Part shown: positions 53,408-62,850 of the stretch, piece after piece
How positions within the stretch are numbered: position 1 is the first letter of the stretch
Layout of the letters: every line of letters begins with the position of its first letter
Source: Isoetes taiwanensis
Taxonomy: Eukaryota; Streptophyta; Lycopodiopsida; Isoetales; Isoetaceae
Assembly (NCBI GenBank): GCA_021234155.1
Contig: JAJEKV010000056.1
Span: 9,349,488-9,413,487 of the forward strand
Direction of reading: 5' to 3'
DNA length: 64,000 nucleotides
Translations under genes and position numbers: made by a program
Notes under the pieces: generated by a model
What the model was told of the DNA's origin: nothing
What the model saw: the letters and a program-made list of their open reading frames with translations, nothing else
The model's database searches: none

Positions 53408-55698
53408 ATGAGAAGAATGCCTCTGCGCCGTGCACTACACCAGCATCCATCAATTCCCAAAGAACGGGTTGACTGTGTTGTAATCGGAGCTGGAGTGATC
53501 GGACTTGCCATTGCTCGAACTTTGGCTATGGCGGGGCGGGATGTTATTGTTCTGGAGTCAGAATCATGCATTGGAATGGGAACAAGCTCTCGAAATAGCG
53601 AAGTTATTCATGGCGGCATTTACTACCCACCAGGTTCTCTCAAGGTTCTTGAATCATTAAGTATGATGATTTGTCTTAATCTCAACTCTTTGCATCTCTG
53701 TTGATCTGCGTCAGTGCCCGTTGACAGGCAAGGCTATGTGTGAAGGGAAGGCAAGCATTGTATGCTTACTGCAAAGATCATGAAATACCTCACAGGCAGG
53801 TTGGAAAGTTTGTTGTTGCCACCGCAAGTCACCACATTATGGAACTTGAAAAGCTTGAAAAACGTGGACGGAGCAATGGGGTGGAGGATTTGAGGCTACT
53901 AGATGGGAAGGAAGCTATGAAAGTTGAACCTCAGCTTCAATGTCTAAAGGCACTCTGGTCTCCTTCAACTGGAATTCTAAATAGTCATTATCTCATGCTT
54001 TCACTTCAAGTAAGTTTATTTAACTAATCATAAAATGGTTGATGTTGGAGTCCAAAATAAGAACATTGTAGATGTAATGATCCATGCCAAGTCATGGTTG
54101 AGACATTTCTTACTACTATATTGAGTTTTTGCAGTCATCCTAGATGTTATATATCTCACTATTACTTGGCGCAGGCAGATGCAGAGAGATTTGGAACAAC
54201 ATTTGCTTTTAGGACCACAGCACTGGGAGCTGAAATTGCAGAACCTGAGATCCATGTTCCTGTTTGCGAGACAGTCTCGCTTAGAGAGTGCTCTATGACT
54301 CCAGATATGCTTTTAGTAGCTAACAAAGTAGTGAATGCTGCTGGTTTGAGTAGCCAGGCTGTTGCCAAGCGGATAAAAGGTTTAACTCCAGAACAGATTC
54401 CTCCTGCACATTTTGCAAAAGGCTGTTACTTCAAGTGTTCAAATTCTCCATTTAGCCACCTTATATATCCAGTTCCAGAGGAAGGTGGCCTTGGTGTTCA
54501 TTCAACATTGGATCTTGGTGGCCAGGTCCGATTTGGTCCAGATGTAGAGTGGATTAATCTGGAAGATAGGGCACTTTTAATGCATGAGTAGGTTATTATT
54601 ACGTGGTTGTGATTTTCCAAACATCTAGATATTTTATGCTTATGTTGCCAATGTTTTAACACACTCATTACTCTTGTCTACTCTTCAGGATAGATTATAA
54701 AGTGGATGCAAACAGAGCAGAAACGTTTTATTCAGAGATACGAAAATACTATCCCGCATTGCCTGAGTCCTGTCTAGAGCCTGATTATGCTGGTATACGG
54801 CCTAAGATCACTGGTCCTGGAGAAAAACCTGCTGACTTTCTAATTCAGGTTTGATGCACATTTTCTGCTTTCTAGTACATTGTAAATTCTTAATGGATGT
54901 TGTTTCGGGAGAGGGAGGGAGTTCTTATGAATTAGGTCAAAGGTAGCAGATTCATCAGCAATTCAATTTTAACGGATCCGAAAATGAAGTATTTAAGGCA
55001 ATCCTAACCAAAGTGTTATACATTCACTTCATAGAAAACAGGCCTTTATCTCAAGTAAGTTTACAGCGCCAATTAAGTTATGGTCCTTGCAGTGTTGAAA
55101 CCTTATGAAAGGTTTCTATCAGAATAAGTTTTGGGCCCCTCTTCCTTCACCAGTTATTCATATGCTGACCAACATGGGGTTTGATGAACCATGTGGCTAT
55201 GCATAAAAAGTCTGGGTTGCTTGTCCTACGTTCATGATTGGGAATATGGTTTATTGATGAGTTCAAAGAGATAATTTTTTGTTTGAAAAATGTTTTGTCC
55301 AAAACATTCATAAATTCTCTGGATAATTAGCAAGTTCTGGACTGGTTTGCATGGATGTGGAAGGATTGTGGCCTCGTGCAGACAATATAATGATTGTACC
55401 ATGAGCTTTGGCATTCATAGCTGATACTATAAGTATAGTTCTATGGACCTTGTCACCCCTTTTACTATAGGAAATCAACAAATTAAGTTTTGAGATACAA
55501 CGTGCTGTATAGGTTCCACGTAGGATGTGTATATATAGTGATTAGTCGGTTGTCTAACATAAGATTATGGAACTGTTTTAACAGGATAAGGAGCATCATG
55601 GCATAGGAGGGCTTGTAAATTTGTTTGGAATAGAATCGCCAGGGCTCACAGCATGCTTGGCAATTGCAGAGATGGTAAAAGAAAAACTATTATTATAG
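53408..55698 (+). CDS. L2HGDH: L-2-hydroxyglutarate dehydrogenase, five exons
   Basis: FAD-dependent oxidation of L-2-hydroxyglutarate to 2-oxoglutarate, a mitochondrial metabolite-repair step. Exons that join in frame: 53,408-53,644, 53,728-54,009, 54,175-54,587, 54,689-54,848, 55,585-55,698; all introns are GT-AG. They give 401 residues, close to the usual length. A short Arg-rich N-terminus ([13 protein letters not shown]) suits a mitochondrial signal. Then the dinucleotide-binding motif [14 protein letters not shown], the family motif [18 protein letters not shown] spanning the first exon end, [53 protein letters not shown], and C-terminal [14 protein letters not shown]. No break is seen, so it looks functional. 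Intron 4 is the longest (~736 bp). The start is the first ATG, just upstream of the motif-bearing region. Confidence 0.93.
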
Positions 55699-56800
55699 TC
55701 AGGAGCTGGACGTGTTTGCCATTTATTGATTCGTAAACAGCATCATTCCAACCGTCCAAGTCTGAGATGGATTGGGTCTGAAGGTCATAAGTGACTTTGG
55801 TAAGGGTCACAAGTTCACATCAAATTTGCATGAGGTGAAAAAGGTATTAAAAAACGTTGTAATAACTGTGGTTGTCTTATTACAGTCACTTCATTCTCAG
55901 CTGCAGCATATCACTTGCTAGTAAGCTGGTTATAACTTGTAGCTGATCTATTAGTGATAACCTTGTGACATTTGACACGTAAGGCCTCGGCCTGACCTTC
56001 GGCTCTAGAGGGCCTTGGTCTTACGTGGCAAATCTTTGGCCTCGGGCGTACAGTCCCGGTCAAGCATTTTTGGTTATCGGCCTCGACCAGACCAATAATC
56101 TTGCCCAGCTGTGTATCTATCAACCAACGCAGTTGTCAGGACGTTAGATTACAAAATCATGCTTTGTGGAACATATCATGTAGTAAACAAGGTGCGAGAA
56201 ATTGCCACAAAGATCCTAGCATACTTGTTATGGAACAGCTAGTCATCTGGGATCTAGTCATCTGGGATCTGTCCAACAACTTCTTAGCCAATAACTTAGA
56301 TCTATGAACTTAGTCTCGATCAGGTCGCTAGAAATAGACTCAAGCGATTGTTCAAGCTTATTAGGGTTCATTCGCACTCGTGTTAAGTTCAATCAAGTAA
56401 CTTTTATCGTTGAGTTAAATTAAACATTAATTGGGTGATTGCCTTTACACCAAAGATAGTTAAAAATTTAGTTAGGCTAACTTAATAGAAAGTTAAGGTT
56501 AAGAATAAATAGGTTAAAAGTTTAGGTTAAGAATAACTTAACTAGCTTAAATAAATTCCTTCGCTCAAAAGTAGTTAAGCTAGCCAAGGGCATAAAAAAT
56601 AATGAGCACATTTAACTAACCTTAAAGTGACCTCTATGAGGTGGCTTTAACTTTTAGTGTTATTTCTAGGGAAAGTTACCGTAATACCCTTATTGTTTGC
56701 TAAAATTAACAAAATGCCTCTCTACTAGGGGCATTTCGGTAAAAATCGTAATAAGTTTTCTATGAAATTTCGAATGCAAATACGCCCTTTAAATGAATTT
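55699..56800. other. Intergenic stretch downstream of L2HGDH
   Basis: Holds the gene's 3' flank and then AT-rich DNA. A GC-rich patch at about 55,980-56,090 has repeated GGCCTCGG/GGCCTTGG motifs. No further gene seen. Confidence 0.45.
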
Positions 56801-57409
56801 GGGTTCAAGTCGAATAAGGGCAGTGGCCCTCTAGTCTCCTTGAGTCAGCATGTAGATCTCTGAAGGGAGAGATCCCTACCTGCCCCATCGGAACTGGGGA
56901 GATGCAACCCAGGAGTAGCCCCTTTGGCTATGCATCCGGCGGGCTACAGTCAGGCCCCAACACTTTTCAGCCTACTCTGCAAAGTGTGCACAGGAGGGGC
57001 GGATGGAGTGGACAACCCTAAGCCATGTTCTTATGCCAGCCAAATCCATTGCCATGAATTCTGTCTGCAATGAACTCTGGAGACCCGAGCCGTCAGTCAT
57101 CCCCTCGAGTCTGAGCCTTGGGTAGGATCTCCCATATGTATTGTGCTGATCTTTGTCTATGCAGATGTTGATGGGCCACCCTTCGAGGTGGAGATGTGAT
57201 GTTATTGTATACTGACATGTATGTTTACGCTTCCGCAGCTAGGTAGGCCCTGAGGGAGACGGGGTAAATGACCCCTTCACTCTTCCCACTGGAACCCGTC
57301 ACGGTTGCAGTGTCATGTGGAGGGCCCTGTATCGGCATGGAGCTGGTATGGGGGATGAACTCCTGTTTGTATACGGTGAGTGCACCGTATACGAGTAGGG
57401 GACGTCACA
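56801..57409 (+). repeat. Truncated LTR of the second gypsy lineage
   Basis: Matches the 3' third of LTR1 from about 17,553 onward (AAGTCGAATAAGGGCAGTGG ...) and lacks the foldback insert at about 56,911. Ends GGGGACGTCACA. Confidence 0.9.
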
Positions 57410-57410
57410 G

Positions 57411-57422
57411 TGGTATCAGAGC
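57411..57422 (+). other. Primer binding site, initiator tRNA-Met
   Basis: TGGTATCAGAGC one base after the LTR fragment. Confidence 0.9.
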
Positions 57423-57617
57423 AATGTTCTTGGTGACCAAGAGCAAAGCACTGACCATACTCCCAGTAGTACTAACTTGATAGGATCCTCAAACCTCGAA
57501 AAATGGGAAATTTTTTTTCTCATTTTTGTAGTAGATGCTAAGCTAGTAACAGTTAAAAATGAATAAAAACATAAAAAGACTAAAAATTAGTAAGCCAAAC
57601 CTTGAAAAAGTAGGATG

Positions 57618-57684
57618 GTCTCACACGTCACGCCCGGACAGATAATGAGAATCTCATTTTCGGGCTGGGCGCAACGTGTGAGAC
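57618..57684. promoter_or_regulatory. Palindrome upstream of the intact H3-like gene
   Basis: GTCTCACACGTCACGCCCGG ... GGGCGCAACGTGTGAGAC. The inner stem AATGAGA/TCTCATT differs in sequence from the other family but is again self-complementary. A half copy (GTCTCGCACGTCGCGCC, about 57,829-57,845) stands where the second palindrome of the pair would be. Confidence 0.85.
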
Positions 57685-57895
57685 ATTCAGCTTGAAACTC
57701 CCTAAAAAGTCATGAATTTCAGGAAAATAACTTGATAATTCTAATTGTAAGGTAGGAATTGAATTGGTACATTACATTTCTAAAAGCATGCTTAAAAAGT
57801 ATAAAATTTAGCATCAGAAAATTCCATGTCTCGCACGTCGCGCCAGGACAGGTGACCCAAAAAGATAGTTTGAAATTTGACCTAAAATCGGCCGC

Positions 57896-57905
57896 CTATA
57901 AATAG
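57896..57905 (+). promoter_or_regulatory. Putative TATA box of the intact H3-like gene
   Basis: CTATAAATAG, 109 bp before the ATG, followed by a leader AGAAATCGCTCTCCCTC shared with the other copies. Confidence 0.65.
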
Positions 57906-58004
57906 ACCTAGGCCCCCCCATTTCCGCGTCCCTTCCTTAGAAATCGCTCTCCCTCTGCTAAGGCGATTTTCCGGCGCTGACATCGGATTGACGAGCCGTC
58001 GAAT

Positions 58005-59252
58005 ATGGCGAGGACCAAACAGACTGTTAGGAAGCCCCGCCCAGGCGAATCCTTCAGCGCCCATGATCCTGCCCTCATAGAGAGGATACTGCAAGAACGC
58101 CTTTTCAGGCAAGGCGAATCTTCATCGAGTGAGGAGGCAGACTCGGACCAAAGCGACGGGACAGAGGTCCTAGGCGACGAGCGCCCAGACATCATGCACC
58201 AGATCCTCGAAGAAGTCGCCGAGGAGGAAAGGAGGAGGAAAGAGGAACGGGAACAGCAGAGACAGCCGACCATCGAGGAGCAACTCGAAGCTTGGGCTCG
58301 TCTGAAGGAGGCTGAGGAGAGAGAGGAGCAGCGGCAGCCGAGGCTTGACCCTGCTGAAGAAGAAGACCTCGCGGCGTTCATCAGGAAGTACGAAGCCAAA
58401 GAGCGCCGCCGAGAGAGGAAGAGAAAGAGGCAGGAGGAGGAGCCTAGCACAGCCGGCGAGCCGAAGAAGAAGAAGGCCAAGGGCATAAAGGCGGGCAAAA
58501 GAACAGTTGTGAAGGTCAAGCGAGTGAAGGGTCTCGTCATCAACGAACCATCAGGCGACCAGACCCCGCCCTCCACCGACGACTCGGACGAAGATTACGT
58601 CCCCAACACTGAGGGGGCAAGCTCTTCAAAACCCCCGGTCGTGGAGAAGGAAGTACCTGAGCAGGTGGCACCTGAGCAGGAGCAGCCCGGGCAGGCGCCG
58701 AAGCCCCCACGTTACCCGACGTGGGATAGGGTCAAAGCTCCGCGGCCACAACGGGAGGCGTACGTGATAGACCCCGTCAAGGTCTATCAAAAGAAGATGA
58801 GGGCGCACAACGCCTACATGGCGAAGTGGGAGGCATACAACGCGTACTATCAGGAGCACAGGGTGAGAACCATCGAAGGCGGACACCCAACAAAGAGCCG
58901 GACTCTAAAGCCGCCACCACCCAAGCCCAAGCCTCCCAGAGCACCAGGAAAGAAGCGGACCGGCAGGAAGGAGACGGAGAGGAGAGCCCTCAAGGAGATC
59001 CGGCACTTCCAGCGAAGTTACGGATTCTTGATTCCCCGAGCACCGTTCGCCCGCCTGGTCCGAGAGGTCATCCAGGAGTACAACACAGACATGAGGGTGA
59101 CCGATGAGATGTTGCTGGCCCTGCAAGAAGCAACAAAGCAGAAACTGGTGCAGCACTTCGAAGATTCGACGGCCTGCACAGTTCATGCGAAAAGGGTCAC
59201 GCTTATGAGGCAAGACATGCATCTTGCTAGTCACATCAAGAACAAAGTTTAA
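58005..59252 (+). CDS. Histone H3-like retroelement protein, intact
   Basis: 415 residues from ATG to TAA without interruption. Residues 1-10 (MARTKQTVRK) are the H3 tail except Val for Ala7; Lys4 and Lys9 are kept, Ser10 is Pro. Residues ~30-300 are a charged linker: Ser/Glu/Asp-rich SSSSEEADSDQSD, helical EEQLEAWARLKEAEEREEQ, basic ERRRERKRKRQEEE and PKKKKAKGIKAGKR (likely nuclear signals), SDEDYVPNTEG, and proline-rich PPRYPTWDRVKAPRP. Residues ~320-415 are an H3 fold: ALKEIRHFQRS, PFARLVREVIQEYNTDMR, MLLALQEATKQK, FEDSTACTVHAKRVTLM and DMHLASHI, about half identical to canonical H3 and with H3-length loop 1. The absence of gag or pol downstream and the intact frame raise the question of host use or expression in trans. 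Canonical H3 is 135 residues, so the linker is a ~280-residue expansion. Confidence 0.9.
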   Translation: MARTKQTVRKPRPGESFSAHDPALIERILQERLFRQGESSSSEEADSDQSDGTEVLGDERPDIMHQILEEVAEEERRRKEEREQQRQPTIEEQLEAWARLKEAEEREEQRQPRLDPAEEEDLAAFIRKYEAKERRRERKRKRQEEEPSTAGEPKKKKAKGIKAGKRTVVKVKRVKGLVINEPSGDQTPPSTDDSDEDYVPNTEGASSSKPPVVEKEVPEQVAPEQEQPGQAPKPPRYPTWDRVKAPRPQREAYVIDPVKVYQKKMRAHNAYMAKWEAYNAYYQEHRVRTIEGGHPTKSRTLKPPPPKPKPPRAPGKKRTGRKETERRALKEIRHFQRSYGFLIPRAPFARLVREVIQEYNTDMRVTDEMLLALQEATKQKLVQHFEDSTACTVHAKRVTLMRQDMHLASHIKNKV

Positions 59253-59666
59253 AATGAAACGCACTTATTTGCTGCAAACGCACTTCAAAAGGAATCTTTG
59301 AAAGATTCCCTAAAATTCCCTTAAAAAAGTCCATTTTTAAGATTTTTTTGTGACAGGTGTGACAATTTAAGTAATTTAAGTACCATTTTTGAGGGGTTGA
59401 TTGAACATAACTTTCATGCAAAAATTTTAAATAGCAATTTTCATCCTCCTAAACTAGAACAAAAAATAGTTACCTTTATAAAGTGCACCAAAAAAGGGGC
59501 AAAAAAAAAAATAGCAAGGGTAGTAGAGTGACAAAGAAGTGATATATTCAAGATTGTGAAAATTGTACAAAATTATGAACAAAATTGTCAAAAATATAGG
59601 ACATTTTGACAAACACTCATCACCGCACTTTTCGTTTCTTTACATGTTCGAAGTCATCGGACAAAC
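59253..59666. other. AT-rich stretch, nothing recognised
   Basis: Downstream flank of the H3-like gene with A-runs (about 59,500-59,512). No palindrome pair or second promoter as found after the gene in the 16-34 kb element. Confidence 0.45.
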
Positions 59667-62235
59667 TTATATTTTGCAAACAAGATCAGGATGCATCTCA
59701 TCCTCCGACTCATTTAATCCCTGATCACTTGAGCCTTCATCCTCAGCTTCACTCTCAAAACTGGATGTACTCGAACGATCTTCTTCCTCACTGTCTACAA
59801 GTGAGTCTTCATCATCATCTTTTTTTGCCACCTTTCTAGGTTGTTTGTCTAATCCACATGCCGACCTTATTAAAGTTTGAGTGACCATACATTGCACTTA
59901 TTAGCGGCAATCGTAACAAAGTCATATGCAAGAACCTTTACTTCAGCTAGATCTCTCAAAGAAGTTGCTTGCTTTGGACTTTGCTCTCTTTCCCACTCCT
60001 GTTTTTACCATCTCCAAAGTATAACTCCCACTGAAAGCATTGGCAGCATTCGTTCTCATCCAGTGCACTTTTAGTTGAGTGGGAATTCCATCCTCTCTTG
60101 TTACCTCTAGTACTTTAGCTAGCCAGAATGGCTTCCCAGATTCATCATTATCAGCTGGGACAGCTATGAGCATTCCAAAGGTTGGTGCGTGGGGGGCGGT
60201 GTACATGACTGTCATCTTCATCCGAGCTAGCCAATATCTCTACTTGTTCCTCTTGATTCTCAACTTGCATGGGGAGAGTTTGCCTAGATGGCCAGTTGAA
60301 TGTAACTGTTCTTCGACCTTGTAATGAAGCTTGCAACATGTCACGTTGTCGAGAAAAAAAACTCGAGGCCACCATAAAGCATCCGCCTCCCCAAAGTGGT
60401 TAGAGCACGATGAATACTTGTCTCAATATAATCCAATGATTTGTTTGAGTCAAATGCTCTTCCCTCCTTTTTTACTCTTTGTGATTTCTTTCAAGCTTTT
60501 AGAGGCATTTTTGCGCTGCAGAGAGCATGGAACTAGTATTGGGGATGGTGCTAATGAATTGAATACACTGGCCGCTGGCCGCCAATCGCAAGGATGTGGC
60601 ATATTTCTTTTCCTTGTAAGATGGCCTTGCCATCTACAAGTGAAATTTTGATCTCGATCTTTGAAATGTAATGTTTCTCAAGGGCTCAATAGCACAGTGA
60701 CCCAGTTGATCTCTCCGAAAAATCCATTCTTTGAAATCATAAGTTTCTTCCAATAACTCGATGTCTGGACGAGGATTGTAGGAATCTTGGATAACCTCAA
60801 TCATTGCTGGTAGGCTGAGAGCTTTTTTTCCAAAGAAGACGTTTAGAGAACCCCCATGAACATCTGATCAATTTGATCGTGTGTATGACCAACAAGCAGG
60901 AAACCAATCTTCACCTTCTTGAAGATTTGTTTCTCTACTAGCATAGCACAATAAGCAAACAACGCCTGATTCTTATTTTCCCTTGTCGTGTTGTCTAGTT
61001 GAAGATACAGAACCGGTGGTATATGTTCTAGATTGGAAAGAAGCTTATTCAATATTGTGATAGTGAGATTTGGATCAGCATGAATATTTGGATAATTCAA
61101 AAATGCCTTGCAAGATAGTTTTCCATTAAATACCATAACACCAACAACATGCAGATGTATGAAATCTTCTTCAGCAACATCCTTAGGCACATTGACAAAA
61201 TGTGGTAGGGTGGTCTTCTTCTGGTCCATTTCATCAATAACAACCGATATGTAGTTGAGTAGTTGTTCCAGTGCTTTCTTCCTATGTTTTGTCAATTTTC
61301 TCCTTTCCAAAGATTGTTGTTCTCTGTGCTTGTTCAGTTTCTCCTTCAATGCATCTGAAATGAAAATATGTTTAGGAAAGAACCTACTTTTAAGTAGAAC
61401 TAGGCAAGAACACGTTCTGGAAGCTTACTTTTAGTGTGAAATGTCCTTGCATTTTGTCTCTGAGCTTTTAATTCAGAGCATGTAGCACAAACAGACATCC
61501 GGTGCTTTCTAGGAATGGACACGCGAGAAAACTCTTTTTTTCCAGAGCACAGTGAAGTAAGAGTAGCAGACATGGCGTTCTCCAGCCTCAACACACATGT
61601 CCTTATAATTATCGTAGACTTCACGTTTCGTGAAGTTGTCACTCAAGTGGTACATGGGGTCAGGGGAGTTTCTCGCAAGACTCCTTAAAGAAACCTTCCA
61701 TCCAGGAAACACATTGAAGGGCATGAATTCTGGATATACCTCCTGAATGGCAGTAGTCATTAATGCCTGGATTCTTGTCAAGCCTTTTCTTCAGGCGGTC
61801 AAGTCGTCTGCTGCCTAAAGCATGAATCAATTTGAAGGCCGTTTCACAGACGGTGTGGCCACCAGCTGTGTAAGTAAACTTCTCACCACAATCTGGCCTA
61901 ATATTGAAGGCTAAGTAGCCCCTTTGGTCTAGCAGAGTCATTGAACTATAACTATCACGAATCAACCTCAATTCCTTTAGTCCAATCTTAAGCAAACAAT
62001 GTTGAGAACAACAATGCACAGGGTATTTTTTAACCTCCCTATATATTTGATGGGGCGTAATATATTGGCCACTACTTACCTTGGATAATTTGCTAAGTGT
62101 AGTTTGGCCTGGCCCTTTTTCGCATTGTTGCACCAAGAGGTTATAACTTAAATGGCGAAATCGAGGAACTATTTTTCTCTTTAGAAATTTGAATTGGCCA
62201 CATCCATACATCTGACACATAAAGATGCTAGCCAC
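59667..62235 (-). pseudogene. Transposase-like gene (DUF7869-type), decayed
   Basis: Minus strand, N to C: a Cys-rich region with YPVHCCSQHCLLKI and RGYLAFNIRPD...AGGHTVCETAFKLIH (62,235-61,680), IPRKHRMSVCATCSELKAQR (about 61,460-61,520), an intron at about 61,428-61,355 (GTAAGC ... TTTCAG), a coiled segment (KLNKHREQQSLERRKLTKHRKK), the conserved LYLQLDNTTRENKNQAL and FLLVGHTHDQIDQMF motifs (about 60,850-61,010), a small W.AKV..V....W Tudor-like stretch (59,943-60,221), and an acidic Ser-rich tail. The LQ.DN...NKN / VGHTH..ID motifs fit the family I know as DUF7869, common in plants and possibly transposon-derived. Frame changes near 61,700, 61,560, 60,700 and 59,950 indicate a pseudogene. 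Confidence 0.65.
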
Positions 62236-62850
62236 GTCAGTAAGACAATCTCTAGTTCCTATGATGCTCTATGCAGTTCATTAACAAATACATGCTACTA
62301 TGCTTCTCCAACTAAGATATCTATAAGATCTGTATTAAACATGCAGAATGTAGGCAGAAGCACACATGGATTTGGTAGATGGATCTCATCGAAATCCATA
62401 TTGCAAGTACTTGGTAAATGGAAACTAACCTTGATTTTAATTGGGAAGATGAAGTGGAGATTTAGGCTAGATGATGAAGAACAAATTTGGGATGCAAAAT
62501 GCAAATCGAATGAAGACAAACTTGAACATAAGAAAAAAATCCTATATCATTAGAAATGCCTTTAGAATTTTATGGCTAAACTCAAAAAGACTTTACCTCC
62601 CTACAAGTGGCGAAATTCTGTCCCTACAACTGGCCAATATAGAGTCTGGCCATAATCCTAGAATTATAAAATTATTTCGTGGTTTAAATGGCCACCACAA
62701 CAAGTCGCTATCTTATATTATAAAGTTTTAGCGTATGTCTTGCATCAAACCCTAATTTAGATAGTTGAGATCGTCTGATTGCATTTGAAGGCCGAGATTT
62801 ATCGCACAACTTCCCACCACCATGATTGGCCATGCTCTGATCTCTTAAGA
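62236..62850. other. Non-coding stretch, nothing recognised
   Basis: No gene or repeat structure identified before the purine-rich block. Confidence 0.45.

Larger units (their letters stand above)
56801..59420 (+). mobile_element. Fragment of a second gypsy lineage with an intact H3-like gene
   Basis: A 5'-truncated LTR (56,801-57,409), primer site, leader with palindrome, TATA box and complete H3-like gene. No second accessory gene, gag, pol or 3' LTR follows before the transposase-like relic. Sequence differs throughout from the 16-34 kb family, so it is an independent insertion of a related element. Right boundary is approximate. Confidence 0.85.

Noticed and set aside
53408-53704. Treating the 98-codon first-exon frame as a separate short protein
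   Set aside because: The family motif runs to LK at 53,644 followed by a GT donor, and the next exon resumes the protein in frame; reading beyond 53,644 is intron.
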